DNA from: Bin5 sp965204525
GTDB taxonomy: Bacteria > Chloroflexota > Anaerolineae > Caldilineales > Caldilineaceae
Reading direction: 5' to 3'
Assembly: GCA_965204525.1 (NCBI GenBank)
Contig: OZ241994.1
Location: 992,001 to 1,056,000 of the forward strand
Length of the DNA: 64,000 bases
Positions 45,162-53,275 of the stretch are shown here, in pieces (within the stretch, counting starts at the first letter, position 1; each line of letters starts with the position of its first letter). Under the pieces are notes generated by a model. That model was given only the letters and a program-made list of their open reading frames with translations. It did not search any database and had not been told where the DNA came from. Both the position numbers and the translations under genes were made by a program.

Positions 45162-46304
45162 ATGAAGATTACGGATCTGTCCGTCCGCCGTTTCCGCTAT
45201 ATCTCAAACACCGTTCGCGATTCGGAAGGCCACGGCCATCCCGGGCCCGAACATGAAGCAGTGCAGTCGGTCCTGACGATCCATACCGACGCAGGCGTAG
45301 AGGGCTACTTTTTCGGGAGCCCGCCGCAGGCGCTGATCGATAGCCTGGTAAAGCCTTATATAATCGGTGAGGACCCGTTTTACCGGGAGCGCATCTGGCA
45401 CAATCTCAAGGAACGCCAGCGCCTCAATATGGCGACCATGTCGGACAGGCTGCTCAACGCCGTGGACCTGGCTCTTTGGGACCTGGCCGGACGCGCCTTG
45501 AACATACCTGTGCACAAGCTGCTGGGGGCGACGCGTGACAAGGTACCCGCGTACGCCAGCACCATGTGCGGCGACGATATTGAGGGCGGACTCGGCACAC
45601 CGGAAGACTATGCCACCTTTGCGGAGTGGTGCATCGAGCGCGGCTACCCCGCCTTTAAGCTCCACACCTGGCAGCCGCCGTACGAAGGCGCGCCAGACGT
45701 CAAGCGCGACATTGCCGCGTGCGCGGCCGTGCGCGAGGTCTACGGCCCCGACGCCCATCTCATGCTCGATCCGTATCACTACTATTCCCGTCTCGAAGCG
45801 CTCTACCTGGCGAAGGGCCTGGAAGAACTCGACTACTATTGGATGGAAGAGCCGATGGACGAGCACAGCATGTCCTCCTATGTTTGGCTATGCGAACAAA
45901 CGTCTCTGCCGATCTGCGGACCGGAAACGGCAGAGGGCAAGATGTTTACGCGGGCTGAGTGGATCAAAGCGGGCGCCTGCGACCTTGTGCGCGGCGGCGT
46001 TGGCGACCTCGGCGGACTGACGCCACTGATGAAGGTCGCCCATCTGGCGGAGTCGTTCGGAATGAGGATGGAGGTCCACGGCGGCGGCCCCGGCAACTTC
46101 CATGCTCTCTGCGCGATGGGCATTCCCGGCGAGTACTACGAGCGCGGCCTGCTGCACCCCTTTATTGACTACGAGGAGCCGCCCGCCTGGCTCAATCGCA
46201 TTGACGACCCCATGGATGACGAGGGGTTCGTCCATATCTCTCAACTGCCCGGACTGGGCCAGGATATCAATTGGGACTACATCGAAGCCAATCTTGTAGA
46301 ATAG
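45162..46304 (+). CDS. Mandelate racemase/muconate lactonizing enzyme family protein (enolase superfamily)
   Basis: A 380-residue member of the enolase superfamily, which removes a proton next to a carboxylate, typically dehydrating sugar acids. Metal ligands are visible as LMLDPYHYY (Asp), YWMEEPMD (Glu) and CGPETAEG (Glu); the base KLH in FKLHTW and the late EVHGGG region provide candidate catalytic residues, pointing to the mandelate-racemase-type subgroup. An AGGAG ribosome-binding site precedes the ATG. Followed by PhyH oxygenase and hydroxyacid dehydrogenase genes in the same direction. The exact substrate cannot be read from sequence. Confidence 0.9.
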   Translation: MKITDLSVRRFRYISNTVRDSEGHGHPGPEHEAVQSVLTIHTDAGVEGYFFGSPPQALIDSLVKPYIIGEDPFYRERIWHNLKERQRLNMATMSDRLLNAVDLALWDLAGRALNIPVHKLLGATRDKVPAYASTMCGDDIEGGLGTPEDYATFAEWCIERGYPAFKLHTWQPPYEGAPDVKRDIAACAAVREVYGPDAHLMLDPYHYYSRLEALYLAKGLEELDYYWMEEPMDEHSMSSYVWLCEQTSLPICGPETAEGKMFTRAEWIKAGACDLVRGGVGDLGGLTPLMKVAHLAESFGMRMEVHGGGPGNFHALCAMGIPGEYYERGLLHPFIDYEEPPAWLNRIDDPMDDEGFVHISQLPGLGQDINWDYIEANLVE

Positions 46305-46371
46305 GCTGCGGAGGCAGGCCAGGGCGTTCAGAGAAACATGGGCGCCAGTTTCAATCAAGCGGAGGTTAGCG

Positions 46372-47118
46372 ATGAACGAAGAGGAACGCTATTTGTTCGA
46401 CTTGCGCGGTTATCTTGTCATTGAGAACGTTCTTTCACCGGAGGAGGTCGAGAACCTGAACCGGTTGATAGACGGCCAGGGACTTCCAGAGCCGCAGCTG
46501 GACACGATGGGCGCCCGATTCGGCGGCTTTCTCAGCTGGGACGAGGCCTTTTGCAGCCTGCTGGACCATGAGCGCATAATGCCCTATCTCAAAACGATCC
46601 TGGGCGACGGCTTTCGCCTGGACCATTACTATGGCATCTACATGCGCGCCGGCACGGAACAGCTGCGGCTGCACGGCGGCGCAACGCCCTACGACCCGCC
46701 GGAGTTCTACCACTACAACAACGGCCAGATGTTCAACGGCCTGACGGTGGTCTCCTGGAACTTGACTGCGACCGGGCCGGGATTGGGTGGCTTTTGCGGC
46801 GTGCCGGGCAGCCACAAAGCGAACTTCCCCTGCCCCGACGGCATTCGCGTGGCGCACGACGCGCACGAGGCCGTCGTCATTCCGGAGGCGCCGGCGGGTT
46901 CAGTTGTCATCTTTACCGAGGCACTGACCCACGGCACCGTGGCCTGGACCGCAGAGTTCCACCGGCGTTCGCTGCTTTACAAATACAGTCCGGGGCAGCA
47001 GTCCTGGAGCGCCAAATACTCACAGGCGCCGCACACGGTTGAGCTGACGGCTCGCCAGAGACTGTTGTTCGAAAGGCCCTATTTCAACTCCCGCCCATCT
47101 CTCTTTGAGGAGGAGTAG
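46372..47118 (+). CDS. Phytanoyl-CoA dioxygenase (PhyH) family protein
   Basis: Iron(II)/2-oxoglutarate-dependent oxygenase of 248 residues. N-terminal FDLRGYLVIENVLSPEEVENL is the usual start of the family; candidate iron ligands are His in LRLHGGATPYDP and the distal His in EALTHGTVAWT, with Arg in FHRRSLLYKYSPG for 2-oxoglutarate binding. A GGAGG Shine-Dalgarno lies before the ATG. It sits between the enolase-superfamily and hydroxyacid dehydrogenase genes. Substrates of such bacterial members are mostly unknown. Confidence 0.88.
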   Translation: MNEEERYLFDLRGYLVIENVLSPEEVENLNRLIDGQGLPEPQLDTMGARFGGFLSWDEAFCSLLDHERIMPYLKTILGDGFRLDHYYGIYMRAGTEQLRLHGGATPYDPPEFYHYNNGQMFNGLTVVSWNLTATGPGLGGFCGVPGSHKANFPCPDGIRVAHDAHEAVVIPEAPAGSVVIFTEALTHGTVAWTAEFHRRSLLYKYSPGQQSWSAKYSQAPHTVELTARQRLLFERPYFNSRPSLFEEE

Positions 47119-47232
47119 CGGTTTCGAAACGATAGGATTCGGCAGAGAAACGACAGGTTATTCCTCCCTTGCCATGAACTGCCCTACAGATTAGAACTCC
47201 AATTCCTCATTGCCTGCGACAGGAGCATTCTG

Positions 47233-48291
47233 ATGCCTCAACTTTTCCGCATCGGTGTTTCATCCGGATTCAAAACCGCCGCTCCCGGCACGATAGAACC
47301 GGTCCTGGAGCGGCTGATAGACCCTCTGCCTCACGTTGCGTGGGAGTTCTTTGACGCGGGCGGCGGTGAGCCGGTAAGGGCGGACGCAATCGCCGGTTTT
47401 GAAGGTATCATCGCGCTGGGCAGTCCCTATGACGCCTCAACCGTCGCGGGCAACGGGGAGCTCGTCTGTCTTGCCCGCTGGGGGGTCGGTTACGACCTGG
47501 TCGACACTGAGGCCTTGACCGCCAACGACATTTTGCTTGCCATCGCGGTCGACGCCGTGCGCAAACCGGTCTCCGAGGCGATTCTGACACTGATTCTGGC
47601 GCTGGCAAAAAAGCTGTGGGCCAAGGACCGGCTCGTGCGCATCGGACGCTGGGACCTGAAGGCACAGACTTCCGGCCTCGGGCTGAGCGGCAAGACCGTC
47701 GGTTCAGTGGGGATGGGCAACATCGGCGGCGAAATGTTCCGGCTGCTGGGCCCGTTCGACCTGGGCCGGCGCCTTGCACACGACCCCTACGTAGACCCTG
47801 AGAGGGCCGAAGCTCTCGACGTCGAGCTCGTTAGTCTGGAGACGATATTCAGCGAATCCGACTTTGTCGTAACCAACTGCCCCTTGACGGCAGAGACGCA
47901 GGGCTTCATTAACGCCCGCCTGTTTTCACTGATGAAGCCGAGCGCCTACTTCATCAACACGGCCCGCGGTCCGATCGTCAACCAGGAGGACCTAGTGGCC
48001 GCGTTACAGGCAGGGTCCATCGCGGGCGCCGGCTTGGATGTGGTCGAACCGGAGCCGCTGCCGCTCGATCACCCGCTCATCCAGATGGAGAACGTGATCC
48101 TGTCACCGCACGCGCTGGCCTGGACCGACGACCTTTACGAGATGAACGGGACAATCGCCTGTGAGAGCCTGCTGGCGGTCTTCCGGGGCGAGATCCCCGC
48201 CTTTCCGGTCAACCGGGAGGTGATTGAGCAGCCCCAGTTCCAGGAGAAGCTGGGCCGGATGGCGGCGCGGTGGCGGGAGTTTGGGGTCTGA
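47233..48291 (+). CDS. D-2-hydroxyacid dehydrogenase, C-terminal-binding-protein-like
   Basis: NAD-dependent reductase of 352 residues. The Rossmann motif is VGSVGMGNIGGEMFRLL, the substrate-binding Arg lies in NTARGPIVNQEDL, and the catalytic Glu/His pair in DVVEPEPLPLDHP and LSPHALAWTD. Third gene of the plus-strand set with the enolase-superfamily and PhyH genes, compatible with reducing or oxidising a 2-keto acid produced by the first enzyme. Ends about 50 bases before the RHS fragment. Confidence 0.9.
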   Translation: MPQLFRIGVSSGFKTAAPGTIEPVLERLIDPLPHVAWEFFDAGGGEPVRADAIAGFEGIIALGSPYDASTVAGNGELVCLARWGVGYDLVDTEALTANDILLAIAVDAVRKPVSEAILTLILALAKKLWAKDRLVRIGRWDLKAQTSGLGLSGKTVGSVGMGNIGGEMFRLLGPFDLGRRLAHDPYVDPERAEALDVELVSLETIFSESDFVVTNCPLTAETQGFINARLFSLMKPSAYFINTARGPIVNQEDLVAALQAGSIAGAGLDVVEPEPLPLDHPLIQMENVILSPHALAWTDDLYEMNGTIACESLLAVFRGEIPAFPVNREVIEQPQFQEKLGRMAARWREFGV

Positions 48292-48342
48292 CCCAGCCAG
48301 AATGAGCAGTAATGGGCGCTGCAATTCCTCAGCCCTTCATGC

Positions 48343-50193
48343 TTGCAGGTATGCCAAACGAAATCTCCTCAACGAAGTGAAGCGCGTAGCCGTCAGGCGC
48401 CGGCGCGTCGGAACGCGCGCGACGGTCAGAACGCTAATGCTGCCGCCGGCGGGCTGTGGCGCACGCAGAGCTACTATCCGTGGCGGGTCAAGCGCAATGG
48501 CGGGATGCTCGAGAGCCTGAAGGTGGGGCTGAGCGAGGGCGGCGGCGAGCGTCTCAGCCGCAGCTACGCCTACAACCAGTTCGGCGACATCACCGCCCTG
48601 ACCGAGGGCACGACCAGCTACAGCTTCAGCTATGACGGGCTGGGCCGGCTGACCAACGCGTACGGCCGGACCTACAGCTATGACGCGGCCAACCGGTTGA
48701 CCGCCTTCAACGGGCAGGCATATAGCTACTACGATGCCGGGCCGTACCATGCTGTGGACCGCATTGACGACTTCGACCGCTTCGACTATGACGCCAACGG
48801 CAATATGACGAAGCTCAACAAGGGTCTTTCCAGCCAGCAGACGCTTGTCTGGAACGCCGAGAACCGGCTGTCCGAGGTGCGGGACAGCAACGGCGACATG
48901 GTCGAGCAGTACTGGTATGACGTGGGCGGCGCCCGCGTCAAGAAGGTCAGCGGGCGCACGACGACCTACACCTTCTTCGCCCACTACGAGGAGGAGGTGA
49001 CGAACGGCGCAACCACCGCCATCAGCCATTACAGCTTCGGCAGCCTGCGCATTGCGGTCAAGCGCGGGAGCATTCTCTTCCACCTGCACGGCGACCACCT
49101 TGGCAGCACATCCCTGACCACGCGCGGCGCATCCATGGTAGCCCGCCGCGCCTACTATGCCTATGGCGCGAAGCGCGTCGTGTTGGGGAATCTGCGGACA
49201 GACAGGACCTTCACCGGCCAGAAGGCCGACGCCACTGGCCTGATGTACTACAACGCCCGCTACTATGACCCCAACCTCGGCGCCTTCATCTCGCCCGATT
49301 CCCTCGTGCCCAACATGGCGCGCGTCATCGACTACAACCGCTTCCTCTATGCACGCGGCAATCCGCTCAAGTACACCGACCCGACGGGACATAATGCTCT
49401 TGGCCCGGAATGGGTAGCGGCGTTCAAGGCAGCGCATGGCGGACGCGCGCCCAATGCGCAGGACCGAGTTGACAGGCTGGCCTCGCTGGCGACGCCCGGA
49501 GGTGTTTCCGGCAGAAGGTCCTGGACGAATGCAGATTGGAAGCATTACGCCAACAACAAGCGGCGAGCCCTTACGAAAGTGGTGGCGAAAGCTGGCATCA
49601 AGATCGACAGCTCTTGGAATTCGGATCCGAAAGGGACTGAGCGCTTGGAGCTGATTGCAGAGGGTGTCGTTAAGTTGGGCGAAAAGATCGGCGACCTCAA
49701 CGGTGGTAGTGTAGATGACGGTCTTGGTCGCCTTAAGGAGTTAATCGGCGGTGGCGTGACTTTGACTCGCGCATCGGTGGGGACTGGATTATGCGCTGCA
49801 GGCGATGCCTGCGCGGTGGAGGATGGACAAATCGGCTTTTATGATGGCCTATTTGATGCCACTAAATTCCCAGATGACGGCACAAGAACAACAAATTCTC
49901 AAAACTTTATCCGAGGAACGGCCGTACACGAATTGGCGCACAAGATACACATCCATAGAGTGTGTCCTAACAATCCAAGCGCTTATTGCCTCATATATGA
50001 TATAGGAGAGAATATCGACTTCAGAGTACACAGCGTCACTGGCTACAGCACTTCATATTGGGAACACTGGGCGGAAATTGTGACGGACTGGACATATGGC
50101 TCAGCTTATCAACAGCGGCCAGATCTCAACGATCCAAGACGACCTGTGAATCGGACCCAAATAAATGCCATCGAGGAGATACTAGGGAAATGA
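48343..50193 (+). CDS. 5'-truncated RHS repeat protein with C-terminal HExxH metallopeptidase tip
   Basis: The frame begins at a TTG with about 40 non-family residues, so the usual signal peptide and long repeat region are absent. From about residue 40 there are YD repeats (YDGLGRLTNAYGRTYSYDAA), then the RHS core (GLMYYNARYYDPNLGAF, YNRFLYARGNPLKYTDPTG, about residues 300-350). After the core follows a unique C-terminal tip of about 260 residues with VHELAHKIH (His529, Glu530, His533), a zinc-protease motif, and WEHWAE (Glu574/Glu578) as a possible third ligand. Codon use in the last 300 bases is more AT-rich than the core. It looks like a displaced toxin cassette; ATGA overlap with the next gene indicates coupling. 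Confidence 0.82.
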   Translation: MQVCQTKSPQRSEARSRQAPARRNARDGQNANAAAGGLWRTQSYYPWRVKRNGGMLESLKVGLSEGGGERLSRSYAYNQFGDITALTEGTTSYSFSYDGLGRLTNAYGRTYSYDAANRLTAFNGQAYSYYDAGPYHAVDRIDDFDRFDYDANGNMTKLNKGLSSQQTLVWNAENRLSEVRDSNGDMVEQYWYDVGGARVKKVSGRTTTYTFFAHYEEEVTNGATTAISHYSFGSLRIAVKRGSILFHLHGDHLGSTSLTTRGASMVARRAYYAYGAKRVVLGNLRTDRTFTGQKADATGLMYYNARYYDPNLGAFISPDSLVPNMARVIDYNRFLYARGNPLKYTDPTGHNALGPEWVAAFKAAHGGRAPNAQDRVDRLASLATPGGVSGRRSWTNADWKHYANNKRRALTKVVAKAGIKIDSSWNSDPKGTERLELIAEGVVKLGEKIGDLNGGSVDDGLGRLKELIGGGVTLTRASVGTGLCAAGDACAVEDGQIGFYDGLFDATKFPDDGTRTTNSQNFIRGTAVHELAHKIHIHRVCPNNPSAYCLIYDIGENIDFRVHSVTGYSTSYWEHWAEIVTDWTYGSAYQQRPDLNDPRRPVNRTQINAIEEILGK

Positions 50194-50984
50194 GCAATGA
50201 AACCGTTCACCGATTGCCCTACGAGTGGTCCCGCGCCGCACTCAACAAGCTGCTTCTTGTTCTTGTGGGAGCGCTTCTAACGGCCTGTGTGTCGCCGGTT
50301 CGACCTTCCTCTCCGGACTTCGGGCCCCTGGAACCCTTTCCGTGCGAAAGGTTCGGCGAATCTCGTTGGCAAGAGTTTCAATTCGGAGTCGATTTGCCGG
50401 ATGATGTAATCGCAACCGTAACCGAACTATGGGGCTTCGACCGCGACCAGCTTCGAATTAACTTGCGTTCCGATCTTGATCCTCCATATATTGGTATTGG
50501 CTGGTCGGATAGTGTCGAAACGGGCCTGGGCGCCGCCTATTCGACCAACTTTCGCGATGGTCATCGTTATCTCAGACGCATAGTACTCGAATGGAATCTT
50601 CCGGAGCCTGCGCTGACGCAGGTAATCGACTGTTTAGGCCCTCCTGAGTACTATTCAGCTGCTTACGTCTCGGGAACGGAGTCGACAGGTGTTGGCCTTA
50701 ATCTCTGGTATGTGGAAAAGGGATTCGTCGCCCGTGGCCTTGTTGACGCCTACTTTCCCTGGCAAACGTTGCCGGAAGTGATTACGCCTGACTTTCGGAT
50801 GGATTTATTTCTGGTTCTTCCTCCAGGACTTGAAAAGATGGCCTACAGCCTCAGAAATTCAGTTGAAGGTGCCAATCGGGAAATGTGTGTTCTTAAGCCG
50901 TGGCCGGGTTCGATAGAGGCAATTGAGATAGATGAGATAGAGGACATCCAATTCGAGTTGTGCGATGCCTCCGCATCCGATTGA
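50190..50984 (+). CDS. Lipoprotein coupled to RHS toxin tip; candidate immunity protein
   Basis: Starts with the ATG inside an ATGA overlap with the RHS stop codon. The 264-residue product has a signal segment ALNKLLLVLVGALLTAC with a lipobox, so it is membrane-anchored outside the cytoplasm. No family was recognised; the pattern ALTQVIDCLGPPEYYSA resembles lipoproteins with a repeated VIDxxGxPE motif seen in Chloroflexota. Position immediately after a polymorphic-toxin tip suggests immunity, but a general lipoprotein is also possible. Confidence 0.65.
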   Translation: MSNETVHRLPYEWSRAALNKLLLVLVGALLTACVSPVRPSSPDFGPLEPFPCERFGESRWQEFQFGVDLPDDVIATVTELWGFDRDQLRINLRSDLDPPYIGIGWSDSVETGLGAAYSTNFRDGHRYLRRIVLEWNLPEPALTQVIDCLGPPEYYSAAYVSGTESTGVGLNLWYVEKGFVARGLVDAYFPWQTLPEVITPDFRMDLFLVLPPGLEKMAYSLRNSVEGANREMCVLKPWPGSIEAIEIDEIEDIQFELCDASASD

Positions 50985-51040
50985 TTGATATAACCCGCGA
51001 GGCTCATGCGGCAAAGTAGGCGTGGCTCAGTGTCCTTGCC

Positions 51041-51088
51041 GACCTCGACAGTTCCTACAGCTACGACAGCTACAGCCGACTCAACAAA
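51041..51088 (+). pseudogene. RHS YD-repeat remnant
   Basis: Bases 51041-51088 read DLDSSYSYDSYSRLNK in one frame, matching the YxYDxxxRLxx repeat of RHS proteins. No core or start surrounds it. Such remnants of older tips commonly lie downstream of RHS genes. Short length makes this tentative. Confidence 0.45.
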
Positions 51089-51325
51089 CATAATCCATGC
51101 GCTAATTATGGTTGGCCCCAATCGCTAGACCACGAAAAGGGGAAAATAAGGTGCATCCAGACGGACGCGGTAGGCAGTTGGCGCACCGTATTGACGCTAT
51201 TATATAAGGACACTTTGCAACGTGCGAATAGCACCGGAGCCACGTTGGAACGGGAACTACCGCGCTATCGCTTTGTTGCGATTATGTATGTAAGCCCGAA
51301 GACAGCCATGCCGACGGAACAGTGT

Positions 51326-51342
51326 TATACTGCAAACAGTAT
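51326..51342 (+). promoter_or_regulatory. Inverted repeat overlapping a -10 element, YtkA/peroxidase operon
   Basis: ATACTG-CAAA-CAGTAT (51327-51342) is a perfect 6-bp inverted repeat overlapping TATACT (51326-51331). No good -35 is spaced correctly, so an activated or repressed promoter is possible. It lies 36 bases before the start codon. Confidence 0.35.
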
Positions 51343-51377
51343 CCGCGACAGTTCTGCTTACAATGGAGTAAACAGGG

Positions 51378-51863
51378 ATGAAAATTCGCTTACTGGCTTG
51401 CTTGCTGACCATAGCGCTGCTGCTTAGCGCCTGCAACATGATCATGGGCAACGACAAAATGGAGATGGGCGCGGACGACGGCAATGGCGCCGATATGGAT
51501 ATGTCCGGCGGTTCGATGGCTGCCGATTCCCTCGAACCGCAGACGACCGAAAACGGTCTATTCACCGTCAGCGCCGTCAGTCGATTGGATCCGGTGGTGA
51601 TCAACGAGACCCATGCATGGACTTTGCACATCGAGACCGAGGACGGCAGCCCGGTAACCGATGCCGAGATCGCGATCGACGGCGGTATGCCAGAACACAA
51701 CCACGGATTTCCCACCGCACCGCGCGTAACCGAAAACCTCGGCGAAGGGGACTATCTGCTGGAAGGAATGCGGTTCAATATGGGGGGAGTCTGGGTACTG
51801 ACGCTGGAGATCCGCTCTGGCGGCCAGAGCGATTCGGTCACCTTTGAGTTTGAGTTGAAATAG
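51378..51863 (+). CDS. YtkA-like lipoprotein, Met-rich
   Basis: A 161-residue lipoprotein with lipobox LLLSAC, a Met/Asp-rich segment (KMEMG, MDMSGGSM) and a C-terminal YtkA/FixH-like beta-sandwich (about residues 60-160, with GGMPEHNHGFPTAP). The Met and His patches suggest copper binding outside the membrane; that is an inference. Four bases separate it from the di-heme peroxidase gene, so the two form an operon. Confidence 0.82.
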   Translation: MKIRLLACLLTIALLLSACNMIMGNDKMEMGADDGNGADMDMSGGSMAADSLEPQTTENGLFTVSAVSRLDPVVINETHAWTLHIETEDGSPVTDAEIAIDGGMPEHNHGFPTAPRVTENLGEGDYLLEGMRFNMGGVWVLTLEIRSGGQSDSVTFEFELK

Positions 51864-51866
51864 AGC

Positions 51867-53237
51867 GTGCGTCGTAGTCTCGTTGCCGGCACGATGCTGG
51901 TACTGTTCATCCTCGCCGCATTGGCCCTGGTTGCAACCGGGTTGATCAGCGCCGGACCCTTCGGCGCTTCAATTCGCCAGTTCTTTGGTACCTCTCGAGT
52001 TGGAAGCGGTGCAGGCTCCCCGACGGGGAGCGCGCCCGCCCACAGCTGGACAGACGCCGAACGCGGGCTCATCGCCTCCCTCAGCATCGACCGCCTGCCC
52101 CCCTTGCCGCCGGATCCTTCTAACGCAGTCAGCGACAACCCCGATGCAGTTGCGCTTGGCCAGGCCCTCTTCTTCGACAGCGGCCTCAGCCCAGACGGAA
52201 CTGTCTCCTGCTCCACTTGCCATCAGCCCGACAGTTACTTCACGGACGGAAAGGCAGTTGCCAACGTACGCGATATCGATACACCTCGACATACTCCCAC
52301 AATCGTAGGCATCGCCTATAGCGACTGGTTCTACTGGGATGGGCGCCGAGACAGCCAGTGGGCGCAGGCGCTGGCGCCGCAGGAGGCCGCGATTGAGCAC
52401 GGCGGCACACGAACGGCACACGCCCGCTATGTGCTGAATACCTACGCGAGCCAGTACGAGGCGGTATTCGGACCGGTACACGACCTCAACGACAGTTCGC
52501 GCTTTCCCCCCGCGGCCGCCCCCGTGGAGGACGAGACGGCGCAGGCGGCCTGGAAGGGGATGTCCGAGGCTGATCGCGGCGTGATCAACCGCGTTTTTGC
52601 CAATATCGGCAAGAGCATCGCCGCTTACTCCCGCAGAATTCTGCCTGGCCGAAGCCGCTTTGACGACTACGCAGCGGCTGCGCTCGTCAACGACCAGAAC
52701 CGCATGTCAGAGCTGTTCAGCGCGCAAGAAGCGGAGGGGCTGCGGCTGTTTATCGGCGACGGCCAGTGCACCGACTGCCACAACGGCCCACTGTTTACCA
52801 ACGGTACGTTTCACAATATCGGACTGCCACTGCCGGAGGGAAGCAAGTTCGATCAGGGCCGTACACAGGGGACGTATCAAGTGGTTGAGGACGTTTTCAA
52901 CTGCCTGGGCGAATACAGCGATGCGAAAGAAGAGGAGTGCGTGGAGCTGCGCTTCATCAAGCTTGAAGGCGAGGAGCTGATCGGCGCGTTCAAGGTGCCC
53001 GGCCTGCGCAATGTAGCTGAAACGGCGCCCTACATGCACAACGGCATCTTTCCCGACTTGGAGGCCGTAATGCGCCACTACAATCACGCGCCGCCGGCAT
53101 TCCCCGGTCATTCCGACCTGGTTCCGCTTGCGTTTACGGAGGAGCAAAGCGAGGCGCTAATCGCGTTTCTGCTGACGCTGAGCGCGCCGCCCGACGCGCC
53201 GGCAGAACTTCTGCGCCCGCCGGCGAATCAGGAGTGA
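51867..53237 (+). CDS. Di-heme cytochrome c peroxidase / MauG-family protein
   Basis: Exported di-heme protein of 456 residues that reduces hydrogen peroxide or oxidises a partner protein. An N-terminal hydrophobic segment anchors or exports it. Two heme-binding motifs are visible: CSTCH at residues 115-119 and CTDCH at 301-305, with the family blocks GQALFFDSGLSPDG and APYMHNGIFPDLEAVMRHY. The start is GTG directly after the YtkA-like gene. Size and motifs fit the CcpA/MauG group; the missing details are which of these two activities it has. Confidence 0.92.
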   Translation: MRRSLVAGTMLVLFILAALALVATGLISAGPFGASIRQFFGTSRVGSGAGSPTGSAPAHSWTDAERGLIASLSIDRLPPLPPDPSNAVSDNPDAVALGQALFFDSGLSPDGTVSCSTCHQPDSYFTDGKAVANVRDIDTPRHTPTIVGIAYSDWFYWDGRRDSQWAQALAPQEAAIEHGGTRTAHARYVLNTYASQYEAVFGPVHDLNDSSRFPPAAAPVEDETAQAAWKGMSEADRGVINRVFANIGKSIAAYSRRILPGRSRFDDYAAAALVNDQNRMSELFSAQEAEGLRLFIGDGQCTDCHNGPLFTNGTFHNIGLPLPEGSKFDQGRTQGTYQVVEDVFNCLGEYSDAKEEECVELRFIKLEGEELIGAFKVPGLRNVAETAPYMHNGIFPDLEAVMRHYNHAPPAFPGHSDLVPLAFTEEQSEALIAFLLTLSAPPDAPAELLRPPANQE

Positions 53238-53275
53238 CTGTTCAGGATGGTCGCCTTGCGCCTGGAATTGGAGGA

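Larger units (their letters stand above)
50985..51377 (+). other. Intergenic region with RHS relic and peroxidase promoter
   Basis: About 390 bases without an intact gene. It contains a short YD-repeat remnant near 51041 and, next to the YtkA-like gene, a -10-like TATACT within an inverted repeat. Confidence 0.5.

Noticed and set aside
48337..49545. Open frame of 402 codons on the minus strand
   Set aside because: Antisense to the RHS core, Val/Ala/Gly-rich with no known motif; a shadow of GC-rich YD repeats.
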